From NCBI GenBank assembly GCA_018389105.1, contig JACATO010000304.1, positions 1-64,000 of the forward strand: a DNA stretch of 64,000 nt, written 5' to 3'. The notes below the pieces were generated by a model that saw only the letters and a program-made list of their open reading frames with translations, had not been told where the DNA came from and ran no database searches. Below, in pieces: positions 24,401 through 36,400 of the stretch. The position numbers were made by a program, and so were the translations under genes. Numbering within the stretch: the stretch's first letter is position 1; every line of letters begins with the position of its first letter. Source of the stretch: Nautilus pompilius (Eukaryota; Mollusca; Cephalopoda; Nautilida; Nautilidae).

Positions 24401-27400
24401 TTGTGTTGTAAAGAATGTGTTTGTTTTCACTTTTTGTCTTTAAATTCCAATTTTTGCAGTTACCCTATTATGTGGAATTGGTTTATTGGCTGTAGTTAGT
24501 TGAAAAATCTACATCACAAACAACATATTATGTACTCTGACTCAGGGGCGTAGCTAATGGGGGGGGCGGCAGGGGCGGTCCGCCCCGGGCGGCACGTTTT
24601 GGGGGGCGGCATTTTTGGTTCCGAGTGCGCGTTTGTCAAATTAGTTCGGACAGTATGTTACATATTTAATGTATTTTTTCGTTTCTATTTTTCCAGATAT
24701 TATTTTTTTCCTGAATTTTCGTTCAATTTTTAATGGTAGTTTTTTGAAAGGAAGAAAGTTTTTCTAAAATTTGCTGTAAAAGAAATTCGCTCACTTGAAG
24801 TGAGTCACTTCTAATAATTTTGAATTGAATATCAATATTTTCTCATTATATATATTGATTTTTATTTTCTAATAGTACTTTTTTTTCAATAAATAAATAA
24901 ATAAAAAATGAATTTTTTGGAGGTTTGAAATTCTACGTTATTTAGAGGGCGGCAAATCTACGACCGCCCGGGCGGCACAAACGCTAGCTACGCCCCTGCT
25001 CTGACTTAGTGGAACCATTCCAGATAGCTCCACCTGGCTCATTAAATGCAAAATTAAAAAATTTCAAACTTATGAAGATTTACCAATTAAGTAGAATTCT
25101 TTCTTGAAAAAAATTTTTAAAATAAAGATGTTTTTACTTTTCTTCTCCTGGACTGCATTGAATTGCTGTTGGTGTGAAGTGAACCTACAAGTAAATGGAA
25201 GTTCACATTTCAATCTTGTAGTAAATGTATTTTGCTACAGTCAAATTTCTATACTAGTGTAGGTTTTAGCCAGCAAAATGTTAGTATCTGTTCTATGATC
25301 TTTGAAAGGAACCAGTTATAGCAATTTCATTGAACATTTTCATTTGAATTTACAGTGCTTCTCATTATATGGTATTCTATAAATGGTAATCTAGAATAAA
25401 TAAATTGAAAGATTATGAATATTCTTGACTATTATGATAAAACTGCTTTTTTTTGTCATCCATTTTTTCTTTTTTTTGTGGCTTTTTTCAGGCTATAGTG
25501 AATTGTAAAGAACGCTACAAAATGCTGAATTTGAAAGGTAAGTGTAATAACTTTGAAAAATAGAGGTGAGTTATAGTACTTAACATTTGTAAAACTGATC
25601 TAAACTAAACTGTTGTTGTTGAAGCCTTTGAAACCGATCATCTACTTTCATATTTTAATTTATTGCTTTATTCATTTCATCCATACTTGCCTTTGCTTTA
25701 AATTTATTGGATAATCAAACCGATTCTTCCTTTACATACTGTATGATAGTTTAAAAATTGCTAAGCACTCAAATTATTCATTTTTTAAAAAAAAACTTTT
25801 GTATAAAATAACTTCTTGTGTAATGAATAATTTTTAAAAAAATCAGTCATTTTTCAGGAAAAAATAGAATATACTACACATGAATGATAACAAGGAATAT
25901 CCCCTTTTTTATATGAAAAAAAGCAAAGAAAACTTGATATTACATACAAATGTACCATCTATATATAATTCTGTCATTATTTGGATTGTCTTAAAGAGGC
26001 ATAAGCAACTTTAAAAATTTTTCTAAACAAATGTGAAGTTTTGATTATCTTTTGAGTAATATTTACAAAATAAACTAAATATAAATCTCTTGCAAGAGAA
26101 CATTATTACAATACAAACTGCAGCAATTTGAGGATATGTTCATTAGTTACATAATTTTTATTCTTTTTGCATCCTTTTCTGCAGTCAGTACATTTTCAAT
26201 TTTCTTAAATATATATCTTCCTTATTCATTATAAGATTAATATTTAATTTTTATGATAATTATGAAATGTTTATTAACTTACTTCCTCTCATAAAAACAG
26301 ATTTTAAATTGGCATTAGACATTTCCTTGAATTATTAAGCAAATACTTTCTTAAGAGAAAATTTTGTTTTTTTAATAGTAATAACTTATATTTTATTGAA
26401 ATGTGTAGTTAATAACTATGATTGTGTTTGATGCTTGATAAAATTAATTAAGTTACTAAGACATCAATAAATCATGCTTAGAAAAAGGGTTTATTGGAAT
26501 GTGATGTGACTGGTGTTAAGGGTAAATGCTGGGAAATACAAAATAAAAATGGCATAATGAAATTAGAGTGACATAGTGATCTTTAAAATTAAATGTAGGA
26601 AGAAGTATGTTGGCATTGATTGATCCATTAATATTTACTTGGATGTGCTCAATGTATTCTACACTTTTAAATACATCTCTATAGGTTTTAATGGATCACA
26701 GAAGTATATCAGGGTGTCTGTAATGTTATCTTAGTTATTTCTCTATCAGCTATATTTGATGTTATTCCTAGTTTATCTTCAAGCAAAAGCAGAATGCACG
26801 TGTCTGGCTATATTAGATATTTACATTTTAACAGACAAGTCTTCTATTGAACACTAATCCCGAGTTTTTGTTTTGCCATTATAAAGACTTTTTGGTTTGG
26901 AAAAGATACTTGAGATTTATTCATATTCCACTCTGCCAGTTTTGTTGGTGATTGAACCAACCAACTTAGCTGATAAGTTGTCTTAAAAATAAGAAAGTTG
27001 AACTAAGAATAAATTTTGTTTGTATTTTTGTTTTTATTTGCAAGAATAAATTTATCATTAATATATTTATATTACTTAAAGTAGAATGATATATCAAATT
27101 TTAAAAATGTTTTAGTTATCTTGCTTGAACTATGTTTTTACAAACATTGCTCAGCTAAACTGAAATCTTTGGTATAAGAAAAGAATGTTCATTTTCAATA
27201 AATTATTTTAGACCCATTAGCTACTTTTAAGGCATAGGAATCTGTCATACATTATTTAACGGTGCTATGTTTAGTGTCATTCCTTGAAGTTTATAAAACA
27301 TTCTTTCAGTGTGAATGTGAGGCTGATCTTGATAATTTGACCTTTAGAAATAAATGCAGTCAATTCTGCACTTTCTTAGCTGTAGTGTTTGAGATGTTGC

Positions 27401-30400
27401 TTCTTCATCTTGCAGGACATGACAATTATAGTGGAGAATCCTTTGATTAAATACATGGTGAAGGTTTAGATTTTTTGTGGACTTTGTAGTAATATGCAAG
27501 GAGGGCAGCTTGCCAATAAACATATTGCACTAGATAAGGCAATAAATTCATGTCTGTCACTGATAACTTTTGTTAAACGACCTGTTGCTTTACCAAAGAG
27601 TCATTGCAGTGTATCAGCTTAGTAATGTTGGTATTCTAAAAGCTGAAAAGTGTAAATGGCAGTCACTGTAATTTGGAAAAAAGCAGTTACATCATTCTGC
27701 AAAGACTTATGCAGTGATTACACTTCCCTCCCTAAACAGACAAAGAAAGATTGGCAGCAATGTGTGAAATATGTTATATCAGGAATACGTACATATGGCT
27801 AAGTTAAGATGGCATACAGTGGTCTCCAGTAACTAAGAATCTAGCTTGATTATAGAAAAATGTTTTTTTGAAGTGCAGCATTATCAAAGGAACTTTTATT
27901 TTATCATTTAGATTTTAAATATATTTATTACCCTAGATTTTAATGACTACTTGTTGTTTTAAAAAATCTGATTCACAAAAAAAAAAAAAAAATTCAAAGA
28001 AACAGTTATTGTTTACAGAGTTGCAAGAACTTATATAATGTCAGTTCTTTCAAAGCAACTATCCAATGGATTTTTAATTAATTGTTACATAAGATAAACT
28101 ATTAACATATTTGCCATTTTGTTGGTAAAAAAAAGCACTAATGGATGTCTAGTCTACTATGATGCTTCTAAAGATTTAAATTATGACTTCTGTTATGTAA
28201 GAGCTGAGAGAACCCACCCACAAAAAAGACCCTGGGATCTAACTACTTGTTCTTTACCTTTCAAAAATTATAAAGTCTTGATTGGAATCTGACAAAATAT
28301 TTGGGCTGTAAGACCATAAATTTTAATTTTTGTTAATTGCCTTTAAATCTCGAAATTTTGTTAATTGCTCATTTCTTATTTTGTTCTGCTAAAATGCTTT
28401 GAGTCTTTTAAACTGCCAATGTCTCTAATAAAAAGAGAGCAGCAAACCTGGACCACATAATCTGGATAAAGTCTAAGCACAGTCTTAAAGAAAGGAACAC
28501 TATTTGGTGTTATGGTTTTGTTTAATTTAATTTATCTAAGGTTTTGCTTTCTCTGCCTATCATCTGGCTACACTGCTTATATTATTTACTGATTTTTTGT
28601 CCGCACTATTATTAATGACTTTTTTAAGCAGTATCAGCAGAACTTCTGAATAAAGATTATTTTCAACAGATACTCATTTATGTAAATTAAAATTTTCCTG
28701 TTGTCTTGATAAGAATTATTCTTGCCTTATAACAAAACTATCAACAAAAGTTTTGTATTATCATTTTTTGCAAAGAAGAGTTATTTTCTCCCCTCAAAAC
28801 TTTTGTTTCTTTCTCCGTAACCCTACAGCTACTATTGAACAGAAATATTGTTTACTCTTTACTTCATCTACACTGTGCTAATGCTTTGACAAAGAATCTT
28901 TACCACTAGCTACATTTCTCTCATTCTGTCTGTTCCAAGCTTTATTGTCTGTAGAACTGAAATTTACTGTGACCTGTAGTTTCTTCAAGAGGATTACCTA
29001 CCTATGATCTAGCTAAACACATGACAGTAATATTGGAATCAATATTAGGCAAGTCTGAATATCATTGTTAAGAACTTGACTATAGAGCAAAACACTACAC
29101 AAATTTAATTATTTGATGAGTTTTGATATGGGAAGCCTTTCTACTAATGTGCTCATCAGTGAAACCTCTGACTACTGACAGATACTTCTCTGCAGGATGA
29201 TGCTAATCTTTTACTTAATCATATTCATAAACTTTTACAACAGCTTTTTTAGTAGTGCAATCTATTATTTTGAACATGCAGATTGAAGGTGCTGTGACAG
29301 GATTATCATGTTCAAACCTTTATATTTAAAAGATTTGAAAAAAAGGGCTGGCTTAGCCTTTTCTACATTATGACCAGAATTATGGCTATGATGTGGATGA
29401 CACATTGTCATTTGGCCTTATGCCAAGGACATGCTACATGACTTTTTAAAAAACACACTGATTTCTACCTAAACTTTCATTCTTTCTACTACTTGCTAGT
29501 TAAGACTTTATGACCTGGTTTCTTACCTATTGAACCCACTATTTGTGATACCAACCTCCAAGAAAATTCTTGCATATGTCAATCCCTTTTGATTAGTCAC
29601 TTCATTCTTGATTCCAAAGCCACCCAGAAGATTGGCAGACAAAATCCTAGGGCTGTTATCTTCCTTTCCTGCACAAGCCTTCCACAAAATACATAGGATA
29701 TTATCAAGGTATATCATAACACTGCACACTAATTACACTGGCTATTTTACTTCCACAAGAGTAAGACTAATTTTTAACATAAACTTTAAGTGTACCAGAC
29801 TACTTTTGTTTGAATGTAGTCTCATTTGGCAAAATGGGGTATACATAGCCTATTCATTTGTATTGAGCATGACTACTACATCCAGTGGGATGAGGCCAGC
29901 CTCATAATAAAATCTGGCTATTATTAATCATTTGAAATAAAGAAACAACACATCGCACAATAAATGATGCCTAGACACTGATCTTTCTAATCAGTAACAA
30001 GTTATCCGTTCTTTATCCACAGCTCACCAGAGGTGAGGAGAAGGCTACTTACTCTATATTAAGAGCATAGTTAAACTTCCTGTTTGACAACTATCTTTCT
30101 GGTAAACTTTTAAACCAATCAAATGTAACATTTTGATCTTTCAGCATATTTTAAATGCAGTGCTTATTGGTGCTCCAAAGATACTTTAAGACTTAAAGAC
30201 AAAAGCTAATATTTTAAGCACATCATGTGGTGTCTTCTATAAAATTTATGACCTTGTTTGACAGGTAAATTATTATTCAGATCTGAGAATCTGATTGTTG
30301 ATAAATACCAGTTAGTATAGTGCTAGGCCTCAAGATACTTCCTTTGTGAGAACACATTTACATAGCAAATATAAATTTGAAAGTTTTTTTATGTATGTGA

Positions 30401-33400
30401 TATGCTTTGGAAGTAGAAAGTCTCTAACTATTACTACTTGGTTCTCTTATATGCATTTTAGAAATAAAATTTTTTCAGAAATATCACTTGCCTTAGATCT
30501 TTAATCATATAAGTAAATACATTTGCAAATGTTAAATGAAAATATTAAGCAAGTTTCTGGTGTACTGATAATGAAAAGAGAATAATATGAATAAAACTCC
30601 ATTATAAAATTTTAGTAAAGAAAAAAATGCATAAGCTGTATACATTCACTTTTGCTCAGATAATCTTACTAATTTGCACTAAGTTATGCTTGTGGCCAAT
30701 GATATTGAACTTTTATTGTGAATGTCCAATGCTGGAACTTAATAACAACATGCAAGCTATTTCTACCAAATTTTGAAGATAGAAAGAAAGTTGCATCAAA
30801 AGCTTAGATTTAATTTTTAATGGGTAACTTCACCAAAAATGCACATTCTTTTTCTAATAGTTTTCATCACATCATAGAAACAAAACAAAAGGCTCTACAA
30901 GAGGATTAAGTGTATGATTACTTTGAGAGATTTTCAAATTTATCTGTATGGTAGATTATTTTGTTTTCTGGAAGTACATTTCTTTTTATATAGAATTAAT
31001 AACTTTAAAGGTCATTCATTTCATTAGAGATTTACTAAAATTACTGTTATTCATAGAAAATCCTCTAAACTTAAGTGATTTTTACTTACGAGGTGTAGTC
31101 AAAAAGTATCCGACCTTTGGCCAAAAAAACAAGTAATATTAAAAAACTCACCATTTTGATTTAGTCTCCTTCAAAGTATTCGCCTTGGGAGTCTACACAC
31201 TTCTGCCAGTGTTCCTGTCACTGCTGGAAACATTTCTGAAAATCACTTTTTGGTATGCTGTAGAGCTGTGCCATCGAATTTTGCTTAATGTCCTCTGTTG
31301 ACTCAAATCTTCTCCCTTTGAGTGTTTTTTTGAGCTTTGGGAATAGCCAAAAAGTCACATGGAGCCAAGTCTGGGGAGTAGGAAGCCTGACGAACAAGTG
31401 GTATGTTATGCTTGGCGAGGAATGCTTGGATGATGTGGGCGGAATGAGTGGGTGTGTTGTCATGGTGGAGTTGCCAGTTCTTTGCTGCCCACAGGTCGGA
31501 TCGTTTTCACTGCACAGCTTCACGAAGGCGACAAAGAACCCCCAGGTAGTATTCTTTGTTAATTGTCTGACCTTGTGGTGCATATTCATGGTGCACAATA
31601 CCTCTTCTAAAAAAAACAGGTCATCATCAGTTTAACATTGCTGCGCACCTGTCTTGCTTTCTTTGGTCTTGGCGAGGATGGATGCTTCCATTGGGATGAT
31701 TGCAATTTTGTTTCAGGGTCATAGCCGTACACCCATGTCTCATCGCCAGTGATGATAGTGTTCATGAAGTTTTGATCTTGGCTAGCACACTCCAGCATGT
31801 CCTGGGAGATTTCCTTTCTGTTTTCTTTCTGCTGGTCAGACAGCAACTTTGGTACGAATTTGGCCAACACCCTCCTCATGCACATCTTCTGTTATAATTG
31901 ACCAATGGCCAATTCCAACTTCGGCAACAATCTCCTCAATAGTCACACGACTGTCTTCATAGACTATTCCTCGAACCTTTGTAATCATTTCGTCGTTTCT
32001 GCTAGTCGATGGTCTGCCACAACGTGGCTCACTGTCCACTGAGGTGCGTCCGTCTTTGAACCGGTTGTACCACTTCTTTATTTGTGTTTTTCCCATAGCA
32101 TCATCTCCAAAGGCCTTCTGAATCTCCTTGATAGTCTGGGCTTGCGTATCACCAAGTTTTTGGCAGAATTTGATACAGTATCTTTGCTCAATGTGCTCGG
32201 TCATCTTGACTCAAAAAGAAAAATCGCACAGCACACTCTTCATGTCTGTACTCAACGCGTCACTGCAGGCGACTGGCACAACCTGCAGATATGAGAAAAT
32301 TTTTGCGCATGCTCAGGAAGGTCGTGGCCACCTAATACCCATGCAGATTTTGCTCATGCATTATTATTTTGTTCAAACAAATTCAAGGTCGGATACTTTT
32401 TGACTACACCTCGTATTTGATCATATTTCTATTCAGATCGGAATATAATTTGTATTTCTCATATACTGTTAACTATTTTGCTGATCATTAAGGCTTATAA
32501 CAGTAAATTAAAAACTCATTATTTTAGTCAGAAAAAAACTGGCAGATTGCTTCTCTCTAAATTTTCCATATAACACTAAATTTTATCAACAAATCATTTT
32601 TATTCAGATGAACACAAGCATTGATACCAGTCTGGCTTAGGTAAATTTTATGGGCATTCATTCTGTTATCTAACATGCATGCAAGCACACGTGTATAGCC
32701 TATATAATATATATATTTTAGTGCAGATTTGTTTTGAGGAAGGAAATATCTTGTTTGAGAGGTGACTGCCTCAGATCTCCAACCCAGGATTGATGCTCTC
32801 GCACATAATTAGGTAAAGGCCAAAACACACGTAATGCTGATCTAAAAATGCAATTAAAAATTCAATACACCTATGAGACTTAGATTTAACAGTTGAAAAA
32901 AAAATTGTAGTGGAAATGTAAATCTTCAAAAGTGTAATGTTAATTAATCAATATAGATATATCTGAACCTCAATTAATACAACTAAATGAAGTTAAAAGA
33001 AAAAATATTAAAAGCATTTGTGTTCTATAAACAGATTGAAAATTCAACACATTTATGAACTTCTAAAGGATTTGAAAAATGTAATGAAAATGTCTATCTT
33101 GAAATTTAAAGCTTAAAGATTTCTAAGTTAAACTAACTAACATAAAGCCAAAGTATTGAAACTAATACTGGCCTACAAACAAATTCAAAATTGAAAACAA
33201 TGATGAAAGTTTTTCAAAAGTATAACTTAGTATTAAAAATTCATAAGCTCTTAGATTACAATGTGTAAACACCAGCGCCATCACTTTATGGATTGAAGTG
33301 GTTTCTTGTTGGCTTTGTCCACTGGTACTAAAGTGACCTTCATTGTCTATGAAAGATGGGGGTGCACATAAATGTTTCTATGCCAGCTTTTTCAGCCTTT

Positions 33401-36400
33401 TGAAGTAGAGTGTGTTTCATTTCCACCATAACAAAGGACCTTCATGTCTGGGTAGTGGGGGCAAGTTAAGATATTCCCCAGTTTCTTTTCTATAAAAGCA
33501 GTCATTTTTTTTTTTTTGTTTGTTTCTGATTATCTGCAGTTTGCTTTCCTGTAGAAGAACTGGCAGATCGATCACTTAGTTTGCTAATATTGTAGAAGAC
33601 AATAACTTGAATTAACAATATTACTGAGAATGAATAATTAGGCAAGCTTTCTATATCATAGAAATTGAACTTGTATATACTGGTTATTTATATTGGAATA
33701 CACAAAACACATGCATATTTTCATAAACAAAACAGAGTTCTAGATTTATTTTTGTAAAACAAAATTGCTAATATACACAACACACACATTGAAGGATCAT
33801 CTCTGATTTCAACAATCTTTTAAATATTTGTCAAAGTCTCTGTATCTGTATGCCCCCTTTTTTTTCTTTTTTCTTCCATCAAAACAATTTATTGGCAGTG
33901 TGTTGTAATATATCACAAGTTCTCAAAGATTACATGAACTGAGTAGATTATTCAGGGTGTAGCAGATAAATTTTTATCATTAAAAATTTGACACAAAGTT
34001 TTATGTACACACACATGTCCTAGTGGGAAAGAAGGCTAGTCATTTAGACTTTGTTTTCCTGCTCGTGATGATGATATTATACAAAGATGTCTGGCTTTCC
34101 AGTAACAGCAGGCCAGATATTCTATCATGAATTTTACTAATTGGTGTATACATATTACACTGGTCAACACAATATTTTTGGCAGGAAAAGTGAGACTGGT
34201 TTCTGGGGTTTTCAAGGGCGCTGAATCCGAATCTGACATTTGTTTTTTCAAGTTGGCTCTAGTTTTGGAGATATCACAGGGGGGTCGTTCGTCTGAAATC
34301 ACCCATTCGCGACCATAACTAAACGTACAAAAAACGGCTAAATAGTGCAAAAATGTCAGATATTGATTTTTATGATAATCCAAAACCACAAAGACAGTGT
34401 TAAAATCTCAATCTAACAAGTTAAGTTAGATAAACATCATTTCATTTATTAATAAATGAACACTTTCATATATTTCGAGAATATACAAAAAATTTGCTAA
34501 AAATTTGCTGAATTTTAATTCTCCAAGGGAAAAAAACATTTACATAATCAGTTATATATCATAAATTAATGCAAAGCATTATTATACACTAGATTCTTAG
34601 TTACAATGAACACACAAAACAATATTTTATTCAAAAAGTGAAATTGACGTTTATACGATTTTCGCTTGTGAGCAACTTTCGGGCAGTCTCTCAAAAGGTT
34701 CCAGCAGTAGTAGTCTGCCATCATGTGCTCATCCCATTTGCCTTGATACCTCTCTTCCATTGTTTTGATTGTCTTGATGGAATCTCTCTCCTTGCTCCTC
34801 ACTGTAATCACCAAGATTACCAGGAAATCTGTCGAGGTGGCTCTAACAAGATGAATGAATTTGACTCACATTTACTTCCTAGTTTTCGTTATGTTTCATC
34901 GTAAGCATCTTACACACCTGACGCTGTTGTCGAGTTAGTCAGCTTTGTGATTTCCCAAAAAGTTTGTCTCACTACATCTGTGAAGGACCCCAAGCATTTA
35001 ACTCAACCACATTCATATGATATTGTGAAGTACAGAACTAATCCTCATCGTCGATCGACATGAAGGTCCATCGAATCACTTTCACCTTCTTTCGATGGAG
35101 ACAGAGACTTGGAAATTGCTGCATATGTACTTGAAGCAATCCCCATCTTTACGCTTAACTAAACCTGATGAGCCCTATAGTTTTATGTGCAAATGGAGGG
35201 AGATGATTCTATCCCTGGGTACCAAAGGCTCATTGATGACTACATACATAATAATTATTATGTATTTTCTGATATTATTGAATCATTATAATGATTATAA
35301 TCATTATAATGATTCAATAATATCAGAAAATTATTATTTACTGCTTCTATATTGAAGTATTTCAGGGAGAATTTTAGCAGTTTAGGCTTATTTGAGGCTA
35401 TCAATATCTTCTAAACTAGAGCCAATCAGACAAAACCAATGTTATATTCGTAATCAGCGACCTTCAAAACCCCAGAAAACACTCCTAGATGGTCTGCCAA
35501 AGAAAAAAAATAAAAATTTGTTGACCAGTGTTATTAATTTACGGCCATGTAGCTATAGAAAAGCCAAATGAGTCTCTATTTACTGAGGAAGAAATTAATT
35601 TCACTAATACCTTCAAGCAAATTTTCTAGTTTGTAATGTAGTACAAATAGACATTTGTATATAGAAATTAAGGAAATCATTGATTAAGTCTAATTGAATG
35701 CCTACCTCATCCTCTCTGGTCTAAGAAAATGAAACACATTAGAAACTCACTGTAAAGTGAAATTGTACCATTGGTTCAAAAATGCAGATACAGCAACACA
35801 TTTGAAATTTAGATGGACATTGTCATCACTCTTATTTTCATTTCATGTCATTTTTGAAATTCTGTTTGATTTTAGATCTCTTATTGCTACTTTGAGTCTC
35901 ACATATTTTTTTCTTTTTAATTTGCAACATAGGCTTCTTATTTTTATCAGAAACAAGTGGTAGAGGTCAGGAGAGATCAAGTGGTTTTACTGTTAGGGAT
36001 CATGCTTTCATCATTCATGTCTTCACTCCAGCAGCAGCAGCAGCCCGACAGGAGAGCAACCCCCCCACCAATTTTTTTTTTTTCAGATTTACTCATTTTA
36101 ATGTTGATTGATTTGTGTCGAGTATAGCGAACATAAACAAATTTTTACTACATTATTATAATTTACATACATCTGCAAACGTAAAACACATTAACGATCC
36201 TTATTTCTGAAAATAGTGATTTGATCAAGGAAATTACAAATGTAAGCTGCTATTTTATGCTTGCTTTGAATGTCAGCTAAAAAAAAAAAGTTTGTGCATT
36301 ACTAATTGTCAGTGCTTAATCTAAATTAGTAAAGTAATTGCCAAGTCAAATTGGTAGCTTTATTTTATGCTGTGTAATATTTTAACAAAAAAAACTAAAT

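Larger units (their letters stand above)
34158..35530. mobile_element. 1,373-bp TIR DNA transposon, CACTA-like ends, TTA duplication
   Basis: Ends are CACTGGTCAACA in inverted orientation, with TTA at 34155-34157 and again at 35531-35533. Similarity of the two ends continues inward for more than 100 bases (shared TTTCTGGGGTTTT, GGCTCTAGTTT, GATAT), so these are long imperfect TIRs. CACTG termini with a 3-bp duplication fit the CACTA/CMC group, but other classes cannot be excluded. The interior keeps a minus-strand coding relic and a perfect palindrome. Confidence 0.8.

Noticed and set aside
29523-29907. Overlapping sense and antisense frames of 99 and 68 codons in PPP1R37 intron 3
   Set aside because: No recognisable motif in either, no splice or promoter context. 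Possibly an old repeat, but not supportable.
32760-32840. Patch resembling a tRNA-derived SINE (CAACCCAGGATTGATG)
   Set aside because: Only a weak B-box-like resemblance; no A box, no tail, no target duplication seen.
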